Positions 33,297 through 42,204 of a stretch of DNA of 64,000 nt are shown here, piece by piece. The DNA is from Nocardia flavorosea. Its GTDB lineage: Bacteria; Actinomycetota; Actinomycetes; Mycobacteriales; Mycobacteriaceae. Numbering within the stretch: the stretch's first letter is position 1; each line of letters starts with the position of its first letter. Where the stretch lies: positions 186,001 to 250,000 of the forward strand of contig NZ_JADLQL010000001.1 of assembly GCF_015477805.1 (NCBI RefSeq). The letters run 5' to 3'. The notes below the pieces were generated by a model that worked only from the letters and a program-made list of their open reading frames with translations, had not been told where the DNA came from and did no database searches. The translations under genes were made by a program, and so were the position numbers.

Positions 33297-34850
33297 ATGT
33301 TCGTCCCGTTCAGTATCGCCGATTTCCTCGACCGCGCCGAAACCGTGTACGGCGACCGGATCGGTGTGGTCGACGAACCCGCGCAGCCCGCGCCTCCCCA
33401 GGGCTCGTTGAGCTACGCCGAGGTCGCCGACCTCGCTCGCCGGCAGGCTGCCCGGCTCGACCAGTTCGGTATCGGGGCCGGTGAACGGGTCGCGATCGTC
33501 AGCCAGAATTCGAGCCGGCTGCTCACCTCCTTCTTCGGCGTCAGCGGATGGGGCCGGGTCCTGGTGCCGATCAATTTCCGCCTGCGTCCGGACGAAGTGC
33601 GTTATATCGTCGAGGATTCCGGCGCCCGCCTCCTGTACGTGGATCCCGAACTCGCGGTTTCGCTCGCCGGGATCGACTGCGAGCACACGTTCGTGCTGGG
33701 TTCCGATGCCGACCTCTACGCGCCGCCGGGTGTCGTGCCGCGCGTGTGGGAGCCCGACGAATCTGCCACCGCCACCATCAACTACACCTCCGGCACCACG
33801 GCCCGCCCGAAAGGAGTGCAGATAACCCACCGCAATATCTGGGTCAACGCGGTCACCTTCGGACTGCACGCCACGATCAGCGACCGCGATGTCTACCTGC
33901 ACACCTTGCCGATGTTCCACGCAAACGGCTGGGGTCAGCCGTTCGCGATGACCGGGGTCGGCGCCCGGCATATCGTCCTGCGCAAAATCGACGGCGCCGA
34001 GATCCTGCGGCGCGTGCGCGATCACGGCGTCACGGTGCTGTGCGCGGCCCCCGCAGTCGCCACCGCGGTCCTCGACGCCGCGCAGACCTGGGAGGGGGAG
34101 ATCCCGGGGCGCGACCGGGTGCGGATCATCATGGCCGGTGCGCCGCCGCCGACGAAAACCGTCGCCCGCGTCGAACAGGAACTCGGCTGGGAGTTCATTC
34201 AGATCTACGGTCTCACCGAGACCTCACCGCTGCTCACCGTCAACCGTGCCCGGGCGGAATGGGACGACCTCGACCCCGAGGCCAAGGCGGCGAAACTGAC
34301 CCGCGCCGGCGCCCCGGCCCTCGGTGTCCGGTTGCGAATCGAGGAATCGGACGAGGGTGCGGGGGAGGTGCTGGCCCGGTCGAATGTGGTGATGGACGGT
34401 TACTGGGGCCGGCCCGGCGAAAGTGCGGCGGTCCTCGACGGCGGGTGGTTCCGCACCGGCGACGGCGGCGAGATCGGCGACGACGGCTATCTGACCATTG
34501 CCGACCGCAAGAAGGATGTGATCATCACCGGGGGTGAGAACGTCTCTTCGATCGAAGTCGAGGATTGCCTGTTCTCCCATCCCGCCGTCGCGGAAGTGGC
34601 GGTGATCGCCGTACCGAGCGAGAAATGGGGCGAGACGATCAAGGCGCTGGTCGTGCTCGACCCGGACGCGGATCCCGACAGCGCGACCGAATCCGATTTG
34701 ATCGCCTGGTGCAAACAGCGGCTGGCCGGCTACAAGGCACCGACCTCGGTGGAGTTCCGGGGCGAACTGGCCCGCACCGCCACCGGCAAACTGCAGAAGT
34801 TCAAACTGCGGGAACCGTATTGGCGTGGCCGCGACCGCCAGGTCGGCTGA
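33297..34850 (+). CDS. fatty-acid/carboxylate CoA ligase (AMP-binding)
   Basis: A 517-residue ANL-superfamily ligase. The P-loop reads INYTSGTTARPKGV, the A5 region IQIYGLTETSPLLTVN, A7 GWFRTGDGG, A8 TIADRKKDVIITGGENVSS and the catalytic Lys region TATGKLQKFKLRE. It activates a carboxylic acid to the acyl-AMP and then the acyl-CoA. A perfect GTAGGAGGG site precedes ATG 33297. It is a single gene near the large acyl-CoA island and could feed it, but it is not linked to it. Medium-chain fatty acids are the usual substrates of this subgroup. Confidence 0.9.
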   Translation: MFVPFSIADFLDRAETVYGDRIGVVDEPAQPAPPQGSLSYAEVADLARRQAARLDQFGIGAGERVAIVSQNSSRLLTSFFGVSGWGRVLVPINFRLRPDEVRYIVEDSGARLLYVDPELAVSLAGIDCEHTFVLGSDADLYAPPGVVPRVWEPDESATATINYTSGTTARPKGVQITHRNIWVNAVTFGLHATISDRDVYLHTLPMFHANGWGQPFAMTGVGARHIVLRKIDGAEILRRVRDHGVTVLCAAPAVATAVLDAAQTWEGEIPGRDRVRIIMAGAPPPTKTVARVEQELGWEFIQIYGLTETSPLLTVNRARAEWDDLDPEAKAAKLTRAGAPALGVRLRIEESDEGAGEVLARSNVVMDGYWGRPGESAAVLDGGWFRTGDGGEIGDDGYLTIADRKKDVIITGGENVSSIEVEDCLFSHPAVAEVAVIAVPSEKWGETIKALVVLDPDADPDSATESDLIAWCKQRLAGYKAPTSVEFRGELARTATGKLQKFKLREPYWRGRDRQVG

Positions 34851-34882
34851 TACCCGCCGGGCGCCCGGGTCGCTTCGTCCGG

Positions 34883-35779
34883 TCAGCGACGGCGTGCCAC
34901 GACCAGGCTCCGGCGTGCCGCCTCGGCGAATCGGTCCATCGGGCCGTCGCCGGGCAGCGGTAGTTCACGGTGGTAGCTGCGGGCGCGTTCGTAGGTGTCG
35001 TAGGACTGTGCATCCCAGCCGTGCCGGTGCAGCCACGGTTCGGCGGTATCCGCCACTCCGCCGTTTCGCCACAGTGCGGTCATCTCGGAACGTGCCTGGC
35101 CGGCGAGTGCCTGCCCCATCAGTGCGACGGCCTCCGCGCTGACGAATTCGATCGCCAATCGGCTCCCCGGGGCGGATCGGCTGCCGACAGTCTCGAGCAG
35201 CCGGTCGTTCTGTGCGTGGTCGAGGTAGGGGAGCAGGCCCTCGATCAACCACGCCGACGGTGCCGCCGGATCGAATCCCGCCTCGTCCAACGCGCGCGCC
35301 CACTCCGTACGCAGATCCGTCGCGACCGGCATCCGCCGGCCCGACGGCCGCGCTGCGCGGTCGTCGAGGACGCGCTGTTTGAAGGTGAGCACCGCCGGAC
35401 TGTCCAGTTCGTACACCGTGACTTCCGCGGGCAGGCCGAGCCGGAACGCGCGGGTGTCGAGCCCGGCCGCGAGGATCACCACCTGCCGCAGCTCCCGGGT
35501 GGCCTCCATCAGGTAATCGTCGAAGAAGCGGGTGCGGATGGGGGCGTAACCGCCGAACGACCCCGAATCCGGTGCAGCCGGATCCGGCGGTCCGGTGACG
35601 CCGGGCATATCGAATCCGCTCGCTGCCACGAAATCGGCCGCGTAGGGATCGATGAACAGGCGGTCCGCTCGCTCGGACTCGGCCGCGCGGGCGGCGGCGA
35701 CGATCAATGCGGTACGCCCCACCCCCGTGGGCGAATCACCAGGGGAACTTCCGGTGGGATCCGAGGCATCGGTGGTCAC
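34883..35779 (-). CDS. class I SAM-dependent methyltransferase (TIGR00027/LCMT-like)
   Basis: A 298-residue protein of the large mycobacterial/nocardial family related to leucine carboxyl methyltransferase and O-methyltransferases for polyketides. It has GVGRTALIVAAARAAES, LFIDPYAADFVA, RTRFFDDYL, the SAM motif VVILAAGLDTRAFRL, VYELDSPAVLTFKQ and the family WLIEGLLPYLD. The GTG start at 35779 is followed by a flexible 20-residue lead. The methyl acceptor is unknown. It is convergent with the acyl-CoA ligase and has no operon partner. Confidence 0.9.
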   Translation of the reverse strand: MTTDASDPTGSSPGDSPTGVGRTALIVAAARAAESERADRLFIDPYAADFVAASGFDMPGVTGPPDPAAPDSGSFGGYAPIRTRFFDDYLMEATRELRQVVILAAGLDTRAFRLGLPAEVTVYELDSPAVLTFKQRVLDDRAARPSGRRMPVATDLRTEWARALDEAGFDPAAPSAWLIEGLLPYLDHAQNDRLLETVGSRSAPGSRLAIEFVSAEAVALMGQALAGQARSEMTALWRNGGVADTAEPWLHRHGWDAQSYDTYERARSYHRELPLPGDGPMDRFAEAARRSLVVARRR

Positions 35780-35885
35780 CGGGTCAGTCTAGGAACTCTC
35801 CGCCGCGCCACCGGGACGGCGCGGCGAGTATGCCGGTCCGAGACCCGGCAGGTGGCCGTTCCGAGGCTGAGCGAGTCCGCTGTCC

Positions 35886-36140
35886 GTGAGCAGATCTCAG
35901 GACCATCCCGCAGCAGTGTTGTGGGCACACCGCCTCGTCCGGGGCGAGCGCGCCCGTTCGGTCGTCGCGGGCGGACGGGTGATCGAACATCGCGACCTGG
36001 TTGAGCAGATCGCCGCCACGCAGGCCGGAGCGGCCGAACGCAGCGGGCCCGAGAGTTGGCCCGAGCGCGCTGGGAAATCCGGTGCGTACGGCGGCCGGTG
36101 TTGCGGCGGTCGCGCACCGCGACATCAGAAGGGCAGGCAC
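35886..36140 (+). pseudogene. Possible frameshifted remnant of an AMP-binding enzyme N-terminus
   Basis: From a GTG at 35886 the frame reads WAHRLVRGERARSVVAGG then RVIEHRDLVEQIAATQAG, like the start of acyl-adenylating enzymes (residues 1-50). From about 36073, in another frame, ALGNPVRTAAGVAAVAHR continues in a similar style. No further enzyme motifs follow. This may be a decayed gene fragment, or chance in GC-rich DNA. Confidence 0.25.
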
Positions 36141-36469
36141 CGCCGCCAGTACTCGCGCCGGATCGCGTCCCACAGCGGTGACAACTCCGGGCAGCGCTCG
36201 CGCATTTCGACGAGATCGGGCGCATGATCGAAAGCGAACGGCACGAACCGGGAAGCATCGGAGATCCGGCTGAGTGCGATCACTCGAATCGTCTGGCCGT
36301 CGATCCGCCACAGCGCCTGCCAGCCACCTGTCTCGGTCGACCGCGCACGACTCCGGGGGCGGTGGGCCGGCTCGCCGAAGCGGAGGGCCGCCGCGTGGTT
36401 CCGGCCGGTTCGGGGCTCAGGGGCAGGGGCGCCGGAATTGCCCACCCGTGCACCGCTGTCCTCGGTCAT
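36125..36469 (-). CDS. hypothetical protein coupled to the NTF2-like gene
   Basis: A 114-residue protein of unknown function. The first half is Arg/Pro/Gly-rich and may be disordered. The second half looks like a folded domain, with WQALWRIDGQTIRVIALSR, FVPFAFDHAPDL and WDAIRREYWRRCLPF. ATG 36469 overlaps the stop of the NTF2-like gene in an ATGA, which is the main support for it being real. There are no membrane segments or recognisable motifs. The start could be internal, and the first half may not be translated. Confidence 0.5.
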   Translation of the reverse strand: MTEDSGARVGNSGAPAPEPRTGRNHAAALRFGEPAHRPRSRARSTETGGWQALWRIDGQTIRVIALSRISDASRFVPFAFDHAPDLVEMRERCPELSPLWDAIRREYWRRCLPF

Positions 36470-36939
36470 CGCCGGTGCCCGGTGGATCCGGCGAGCTCGC
36501 GCAATCGCGGCCGCACACCGGACCGCCACCATCGCGGCCAAACCGAGGGTGCCGACAGTACGGCCACCACCAGCGGCGTGGGATCGAAATATGCGGTACG
36601 CCGGGTTATTTGGCCGTTGCGGTCGAGTTCGAGATTATCGACCGCATCGATGCGCACGGCACGCCCGCCGATGGTGGCGCCGAGCCGGTGTTCGATATAC
36701 AGGCGGTCCGAAGACCCGGACCAACCGAGGACGTCACTGTGCAGATCGGTGGCGAAGCTCTGCAACCTGTCCACCGCCTCCCACCATTGCCGCTTCCCGT
36801 GACAGGTCGGGATCACCGGCTGCACGAGTTCGATATCTTCGGCCATCAAGGGGTCGAGGGCGCGGCTGTCGACATCCGCCCAGCCGGCGGTGAAAGTTGC
36901 CACGACCTTTTCGTGAATCGCGGTCCAGTCGATGCTCAC
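36466..36939 (-). CDS. NTF2/SnoaL-like protein
   Basis: A 157-residue single-domain protein of the nuclear-transport-factor-2 fold. It starts DWTAIHEKVVATFTAGWADVD, then LDPLMAEDIELVQPV and WWEAVDRLQSFATDLH. RAVRIDAVDNLELDRNGQITRRTAYFDP gives the long curved strands. Such proteins are small hydrolases, isomerases or ligand binders; polyketide cyclases are the best known. It is divergent from a TetR gene across a region with two TetR-like palindromes, so it is probably that regulator's target. The substrate is unknown. Confidence 0.8.
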   Translation of the reverse strand: MSIDWTAIHEKVVATFTAGWADVDSRALDPLMAEDIELVQPVIPTCHGKRQWWEAVDRLQSFATDLHSDVLGWSGSSDRLYIEHRLGATIGGRAVRIDAVDNLELDRNGQITRRTAYFDPTPLVVAVLSAPSVWPRWWRSGVRPRLRELAGSTGHRR

Positions 36940-37043
36940 CGCACCCCCGAACGAGAACCTGTGCTCTTCATCGCTGTTCCTTCTCCCGCGCCGGCCTCGG
37001 ATGGTGTGCGAGGTCGCCTGCGAAGCCGGCGGAAACTATGTTT

Positions 37044-37109
37044 TGCAATGATTACAAGAAGTCTGGTCAGTACGGTAACAGTCGCGCACGATTTCCTGTA
37101 ACGATTACA
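37044..37109. promoter_or_regulatory. Paired TetR operators in a divergent promoter
   Basis: TGCAA-TGA-TTACA (37044-37056) and TGTAA-CGA-TTACA (37097-37109) share AA(C/T)GATTACAAGAAG and have centres 53 bp apart, about five helical turns. The second is a perfect 5-bp inverted repeat 11 bp before the TetR start codon. Confidence 0.7.
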
Positions 37110-37120
37110 AGAAGGCGGGT

Positions 37121-37762
37121 ATGGACCCACGCAAGCAACGCACCATCGACGCTCTGCTGCGGGCCGCGGAGGAGGTATTCGCCGAGCAGGAGGCCGATGC
37201 GGTGACCGTTGAGGAGATCGCGGCCCGCGCGGGCGTCGCGGTCGGGTCCCTCTACAACCACTTCGGCTCGAAATCGGGGTTGCGGGCAGCCGTCGTAGAA
37301 CGAGCGCTCGACGCCGACCGCGACCACATGGATCGTGCCTACACCGCCGGTCGCACGCCGATCGAACAGCTCTACGCCGCCGCGGAAGAGTACTTCGAGT
37401 TCTATCTGGCCCACCCGGAGTACTTCCGGATGCTGGCATTCCCCGGTTCGCCCGGCCGATACCCGGCGGGCAAGGACATGGCCCGGCGGCTGGCCGAATC
37501 GGTGAACGAGCAGAACAGCCGCATGGTCGATACGCTGCGTGCGGGTATGGCGGCCGGCACCGTCCGAGCGGGTGATCCGGCGGCCGTCGCCACCGTGCTG
37601 TGGGCATCGTGGAACGGCATCATCAGCCTCGGATGGCGCCCGGACGAGTTGCGGCGCAGTACTTCCGACCTGCGCGAACTGTTGCGAACCGCCACCGATG
37701 TCATCGCGCGGGGGCTGCTCACCGGTCAGGACCCGGGGCTCGCGGAGGAGCCGGCGCGGTAG
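37121..37762 (+). CDS. TetR-family transcriptional regulator
   Basis: A 213-residue TetR regulator. The HTH is TVEEIAARAGVAVGSLYNHFGSKSGLRAAVV at about residues 27-57, and a helical ligand domain follows. It starts with ATG after AGAAGGCGGG. Two related palindromes lie between it and the divergent NTF2-like gene, so it most likely represses itself and that gene. Its last 44 bp overlap the 3' end of the convergent Mut7-C gene. The ligand is unknown. Confidence 0.93.
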   Translation: MDPRKQRTIDALLRAAEEVFAEQEADAVTVEEIAARAGVAVGSLYNHFGSKSGLRAAVVERALDADRDHMDRAYTAGRTPIEQLYAAAEEYFEFYLAHPEYFRMLAFPGSPGRYPAGKDMARRLAESVNEQNSRMVDTLRAGMAAGTVRAGDPAAVATVLWASWNGIISLGWRPDELRRSTSDLRELLRTATDVIARGLLTGQDPGLAEEPAR

Positions 37763-38546
37763 GGGCGGACCGGATCCGAGACATGATCCGGTCGACGAGT
37801 TGGTCGAGACGCTGTTGGTGGGTGCCTGCCCAGTAGATCCGGTTACAGCCGGTGCACCGGTGGAAAACGTGGTGCTCGTGACGGGTGTGTGGCGGGAGCC
37901 GATCGATGATATCGGCCTTGGCCACGTCGGCCAGTGGTGCGCCGCAACGCAGACATCGGGTGAGCGGGGCCAGCCGGCGGGACAGATCGAGGCGGTCGAT
38001 CACCTCCACGGTCTGCTCGACCGGTCGGCCGGCGCGGACGAAGATCCCGTGGGTGACGATCCGGCGGGCGAGCAGACCGCGATCCCGAGTGAGCAGGATC
38101 CGGTGGTCGGTTGCCGAGATTTCGGCCAGGCAGGCGTCGTCCGCGTCGAATTCGCAGCGGACGTCGAGCCCCATCAGCCGTAGAAGTCGCGCCGCGCCAC
38201 CGAGATTGACATCGGCGAGCAAGCGCGGTTCGCGCAGCGGCTCGGGGCGCACCCGGGTGAGCGGGGCGATATCGAGACTTTCGAATACGGGGTAGACGGC
38301 CAGCCGGTCGCCGGGCCGCGGACGGTGCCCGAATTCGACGGATTCGCCGTTCACCAGCAGCAGATCGACCTCGGTGTGCGGAATACCCGCGGCCTCGACG
38401 ACGTCCTTGACAGTTTGATGGGGCCGGACCGGCCGTCGCAGTATCGAGAAGCGGGATCGCGGGGGCAGGAAATCGTTCAGTTCGGCGTAGACGCGAACTT
38501 CGAGGCTGCCCTGCCGGTCGCTGCTCGCCGCGGCGGAAGTGTGCAT
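37719..38546 (-). CDS. Mut7-C RNase-domain protein with N-terminal ubiquitin-like domain
   Basis: A 275-residue fusion. Residues about 15-95 are a beta-grasp ubiquitin-like domain (EVRVYAELNDFLPP, VDLLLVNGESVEF, GDRLAVYPVFESLD). Residues 105-200 are the PIN-like Mut7-C nuclease domain (PRLLADVNLGGAARLLRLMG with an active-site Asp, HRILLTRDRGLL). Residues 200-245 carry a zinc ribbon, CLRCGAPL and CTGCNRIYW. Such proteins are predicted RNases in bacterial RNA processing. The stop lies inside the convergent TetR gene, so antisense overlap of 44 bp is expected. Confidence 0.9.
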   Translation of the reverse strand: MHTSAAASSDRQGSLEVRVYAELNDFLPPRSRFSILRRPVRPHQTVKDVVEAAGIPHTEVDLLLVNGESVEFGHRPRPGDRLAVYPVFESLDIAPLTRVRPEPLREPRLLADVNLGGAARLLRLMGLDVRCEFDADDACLAEISATDHRILLTRDRGLLARRIVTHGIFVRAGRPVEQTVEVIDRLDLSRRLAPLTRCLRCGAPLADVAKADIIDRLPPHTRHEHHVFHRCTGCNRIYWAGTHQQRLDQLVDRIMSRIRSAPTAPAPPRAPGPDR

Positions 38547-39042
38547 GATCTGCCTCGTCTCGGCATCGAGTCCACTCGAAACCCTGCGCAGCCTCTTAGT
38601 TTACTCCCGCCTTCCGAGCTACCCTCGCCGTCGACTCCGGTACGAACCGATCATTGCGCCCTGCCGGACGCCGACCGGCGGAGCTCGTACCGCGCGCCCA
38701 GCCGGCGCGTATGGAGTTCGGGCACCGCATCGTGAACGGCGGCGGATACACCGCCCGCGAATGCACCTCGGCCGCGGCTGTACCGATCTGCTCGTCTGCG
38801 GGTCGTACACCGATACGCAGGTTCGAATGTGACGTCGCTGTGGATATCGTTGCAGAGGTGGTCTCCACTCCGGAGAAGACCGGGCCGGTCCGGCTCGACC
38901 AGTGGGTGCCAGGGCGTGGTGCAGCCGAGTTCCGCCACCGGCAGAAGATCTCGTCGATTCGGGCGACGCCCGGCCCACGAGCTCGCTGACACGGATGTGC
39001 CGGGTCGCTCGGCGTCCGTCCCGAGATGCTTTCCTGTCGGCA
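38547..39042. other. 496-bp region without a supported gene
   Basis: It lies between the starts/ends of the minus-strand Mut7-C and CGNR genes. All open frames are Arg/Ser-rich, lack ribosome sites and match no family I recognise. An AT-rich patch AGTTTACTCC just upstream of the Mut7-C start may hold its promoter. Confidence 0.45.
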
Positions 39043-39624
39043 TCACTCACCCGGGCGGGGGCGCTGTTGTTTCGCTGCTCTGGCGTGCAAGCGTGCCTTC
39101 TTCTCACGATTCCCGCACGTGTTCATATCGCACCATTTGCGGGTGCGGCTCCGACTGGTGTCGAAGAAGGCGGCTCGGCAGGTCGGTGACGCGCACAGGG
39201 CCAATCTCCCGTCTCGTTCGCCGGCGATGATGGCGATGGCGTCGGCGGCGATCACGCTCAGGGCGTCCGCTACGCGCGAAGCCGAACCGAGTCGCCAGTG
39301 ACGGTTGCCTTCCGGCGTCAGGACGGCCGCGGCCCGGCCCTGCACGCTGCAGTCGTTGATGACGCGAACGGCCTGTGCGGGGAGCGCATCGTGGACAGCG
39401 GCCGCCGTCGCGGCGGCATGGACGGATTCCCGTAGCTCACGGGCGCGTTCGAGCTGGGCGGCGGTGCAGAACTGGACAACGAGGCCGTTCACTGCGAGCC
39501 AGTCGACGAGTCGCTGCGGTGTGGGAATGCGCTCCACCGGGTTGCCGCACCGCTCGGTCAGAGTCGCCGTGAAGCTGGTCGCCAGCACGCTACCGAGGCG
39601 GAAGTCGGGGAACCGGTCGCGCAT
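39043..39624 (-). CDS. CGNR zinc-finger regulator (ABATE domain)
   Basis: A 193-residue protein with the N-terminal ABATE-type helical domain (about residues 1-135, including RLVDWLAVNGL and RELRESVHAAATA) and the C-terminal CGNR finger. The finger reads CASPTCRAAFFD then RKWCDMNTCGNREKKARLHARA. The four Cys bind zinc and the tail contacts DNA. Members act as transcription regulators of nearby catabolic genes. It is divergent from an epoxide hydrolase, and two matching palindromes fill the gap, the first directly upstream of its own start codon. Confidence 0.92.
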   Translation of the reverse strand: MRDRFPDFRLGSVLATSFTATLTERCGNPVERIPTPQRLVDWLAVNGLVVQFCTAAQLERARELRESVHAAATAAAVHDALPAQAVRVINDCSVQGRAAAVLTPEGNRHWRLGSASRVADALSVIAADAIAIIAGERDGRLALCASPTCRAAFFDTSRSRTRKWCDMNTCGNREKKARLHARAAKQQRPRPGE

Positions 39625-39626
39625 GG

Positions 39627-39685
39627 AACCACCATAGCTGGTTGCCGCCGACAGCTACGCATGTTAGAACCGTCATAGCCGGTTC
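39627..39685. promoter_or_regulatory. Two matching palindromes, candidate CGNR operators
   Basis: AACCA-CCATAGC-TGGTT (39627-39643) and GAACCG-TCATAGC-CGGTTC (39667-39685) share the CATAGC core and the arm design, with centres 41 bp apart, about four turns. They lie between the CGNR gene and the epoxide hydrolase gene. Confidence 0.72.
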
Positions 39686-39726
39686 GTTCGTGGTGCCGGC
39701 CGGTTCTGTGCCAACCAGGAGGTCCG

Positions 39727-40899
39727 ATGTCCCGTCCCGCCTGCGACATAGCAGTATTCGAAACCCATGCCACCGACGCCGACCTCGACGATCTGCGTGC
39801 CAGACTGGCCGCGGCGCGGCTGCCAGAAGCCGAGACCGTCCACCGCGCCGCATCCGGCCCGGGCCGATGGAGCCAGGGCGTTCCGCTCGCCGACCTCATC
39901 GACCTCGTGAACTATTGGCGCACCGAGTACGACTGGCGTCCTTTCGAAGAGCGCCTCGACCGCGTCGGCCAGTACCGCACGACCATCGACGATCTGGGAA
40001 TCCACTTCTTGCACCGCCGGTCCGCGCGGGCGGACGCCACTCCGCTGCTCATGACGCACGGCTGGCCCGACAGCATCGTCCGGTTCATCCACATAGTCGA
40101 CGAGCTGGCAAATCCGGGAGACTCGGGGACGCCGGCGTTCCACGTGGTGGTCCCGTCGCTACCGGGCTTCGGCTACAGCGAGAAACCGGCCACTACCGGG
40201 TGGGGAACCGAAAAGATCGCCGCCGCCTGGGTGGAACTGATGGAAAGGCTCGGCTACCGCGAATTCGTCGCCCACGGTGGCGACTGGGGCGGCAATATCA
40301 CCTCGGTTCTCGCCGGCAGGTTTCCGGACCGGGTGCTCGGCATCCATACAACGTTCGCGGAAGCACTGCCCGGATCGTCCACGGACGGGCTGACGGCTGT
40401 CGAGCGCCGGTGGGCCGAGGAGACTCGCGACTTCTGGGCCCGCCGCGCGGCATACGCGAAACAGCAGGCCACCCGGCCGCAAACCATCGGCTATTCGCTC
40501 GTCGACTCGCCCGTCGGGCTTCTGGCCTGGATACTGGACAAGTTCGCCGAGTGGTCCGATACCGAAGACAGCCCGTTCGAGACGATTTCCCGAGACCGCG
40601 TCCTCGACAACGTCACCCTGTATTGGCTGACGCGGACCGGAGCGTCAGCGGCCCGCATCTACTACGAAAGCCACAACTCGTTCGACTCCGCACTCCGCAT
40701 CGACGTCCCGTCCGCGCTCACCATGTACCCGCGCGATGTCGAGAAGTGCCCACGCCCTTGGGCGCAGGAGCGGTACCGGAACATCGTCCGCTGGAATACA
40801 CCCGAATCCGGCGGACATTTCCCGTCGCTCGAGGTTCCCGAGTACTTCGTCGAGGACTTGCAGGAAGGTCTTGCGGCAGTACTGGCCGCTCACAGCTGA
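39727..40899 (+). CDS. epoxide hydrolase (EHN-type alpha/beta hydrolase)
   Basis: A 390-residue epoxide hydrolase with the N-terminal EHN domain (about residues 5-110) and an alpha/beta-hydrolase core. It shows the oxyanion motif THGWPDS, the nucleophile Asp in VAHGGDWGGNITS and the catalytic His in ESGGHFPSLEVPEYF. It opens an epoxide to a diol through an ester intermediate. An AGGAGGT site precedes ATG 39727. The divergent CGNR gene and shared operators suggest induction by an epoxide or its parent compound. The P450 gene that follows convergently could make such epoxides. Confidence 0.93.
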   Translation: MSRPACDIAVFETHATDADLDDLRARLAAARLPEAETVHRAASGPGRWSQGVPLADLIDLVNYWRTEYDWRPFEERLDRVGQYRTTIDDLGIHFLHRRSARADATPLLMTHGWPDSIVRFIHIVDELANPGDSGTPAFHVVVPSLPGFGYSEKPATTGWGTEKIAAAWVELMERLGYREFVAHGGDWGGNITSVLAGRFPDRVLGIHTTFAEALPGSSTDGLTAVERRWAEETRDFWARRAAYAKQQATRPQTIGYSLVDSPVGLLAWILDKFAEWSDTEDSPFETISRDRVLDNVTLYWLTRTGASAARIYYESHNSFDSALRIDVPSALTMYPRDVEKCPRPWAQERYRNIVRWNTPESGGHFPSLEVPEYFVEDLQEGLAAVLAAHS

Positions 40900-41010
40900 G
40901 CGCTGCCGGGTGCTGGATCGATATCGGTCCCAGCGTTGAACTGCGCGCCGAATGCATCGGGCCGCGACGTACCCCCGAATTCGGAGACGGTCCGGCCGCG
41001 GCGGGGCCGG

Positions 41011-42204
41011 CTACGGGGTGTCCACCTCGACGAGCATGCCGCGGAGGGTGTAGCCGCCGATTGCGTCGTTGAAACCGGCTCGGGGCGGAGTTTGCAGGCG
41101 GACCCCGGGCAGGGTGAGCAGCTTGCTGAGGAAGATATCGGTCTCTACGACCGCGATCGTGGCTCCGGGGCATTTGTGTGCACCGTCGCCGAATGTGAGG
41201 ACCGGGCCGGTGGCGTCGGTGCGAGATCGGCTGAGGCAGACCGTCAACGGACTCTCACCGACGACGGCCGGGTCGGTGTTTGTCGCTGCGATATCGATAT
41301 CGATGAGCTGCCCGGGTGCGACGGTGACGGATCCGCCGTCGCCGTCGGGGAGGTCGACGGTCGCCGTGGTCCGGCGCAGCAAGTGCGCGACGACAGGTTC
41401 GAGCCGCAGAATTTCGTGGAGGATGGCGTGACGTTCCGGTTCCCCGGCGGCGCGGTAGCGCTCCCGCAGGGGCTGGTCGGTCAACAGATGCCATGCGGAA
41501 ACGGTGATGAACTCGCGGGTGGTGACCATTCCCGCTGCGGCGAAAGTAATACATTCGCCGAGGATCTCCACCGAAGAACAGCCCTCGTCGAGCAGATGTG
41601 AGATCAGGTCGTCCCGGCGCCGGGTTCGGCGGGCACGCACCGCCGGACGTACATCGCTGAGGAAGATACTCGACCAGTTCCTCGCCTGCCGCCACATCCA
41701 GTGGAGGCCGTCGACGGTGGTGAACCCCGGCGCGCCGAATTTCTCGGGGAAGAACCTCTCCAACCGGTGAGTCAGCCCGGGACGGCTCTCGGTGAGCCCG
41801 ACAACCGAGCACACCACGCCGATGGCGAGGCCGAAGCCGAGAGCCGCGAGGTCGGCACGGCCGTCGTGGCGGAGGCGGGACAGTTGTCGGTCGGCCAGGT
41901 TGTCGATCAAACCTCGGTACGCTTCGTCGACCCGGCGGGGTGTGAAGAATCGCGCGGTCCGGCGCCGGTGTTCTCGATGCTCCGGGCCGTCCCGGTACAA
42001 CACCGGTCGACGGATACGAGCGGGCAGATTGTCCAGCGTCTCCACTCCCAAGCCGGCCTGGACCGTGTCCTGGCTGCGTAACGCTGCGCGGGCGGCGGCG
42101 TAGTCGCGTACGAGCCATATTCCGTCGGTGGTCTGGGTGATCGGACAGCCGCCGGGGCCCTGCCCACGGTTGATCTTGCGTGCGTCGGTGCTGTCTGCCG
42201 GCAT
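41011..42204 (-). CDS. cytochrome P450
   Basis: A 397-residue soluble bacterial P450. The heme loop is LTFGDGAHKCPGATIA with the axial Cys, and the ExxR motif is EILRLEP. The I-helix reads FAAAGMVTTREF, so the usual acid of the AGxDT motif is replaced by Val while the Thr is kept. This changes proton delivery and may mark an unusual reaction or the use of peroxide. A GAAGGGGAC site precedes ATG 42204. No ferredoxin or reductase gene is adjacent. It faces the epoxide hydrolase tail to tail. Confidence 0.92.
   Translation of the reverse strand: MPADSTDARKINRGQGPGGCPITQTTDGIWLVRDYAAARAALRSQDTVQAGLGVETLDNLPARIRRPVLYRDGPEHREHRRRTARFFTPRRVDEAYRGLIDNLADRQLSRLRHDGRADLAALGFGLAIGVVCSVVGLTESRPGLTHRLERFFPEKFGAPGFTTVDGLHWMWRQARNWSSIFLSDVRPAVRARRTRRRDDLISHLLDEGCSSVEILGECITFAAAGMVTTREFITVSAWHLLTDQPLRERYRAAGEPERHAILHEILRLEPVVAHLLRRTTATVDLPDGDGGSVTVAPGQLIDIDIAATNTDPAVVGESPLTVCLSRSRTDATGPVLTFGDGAHKCPGATIAVVETDIFLSKLLTLPGVRLQTPPRAGFNDAIGGYTLRGMLVEVDTP

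Noticed and set aside
32058..34025. Long minus-strand open frame (655 codons)
   Set aside because: Overlaps the secreted protein in another frame and the acyl-CoA ligase antisense; no family features.
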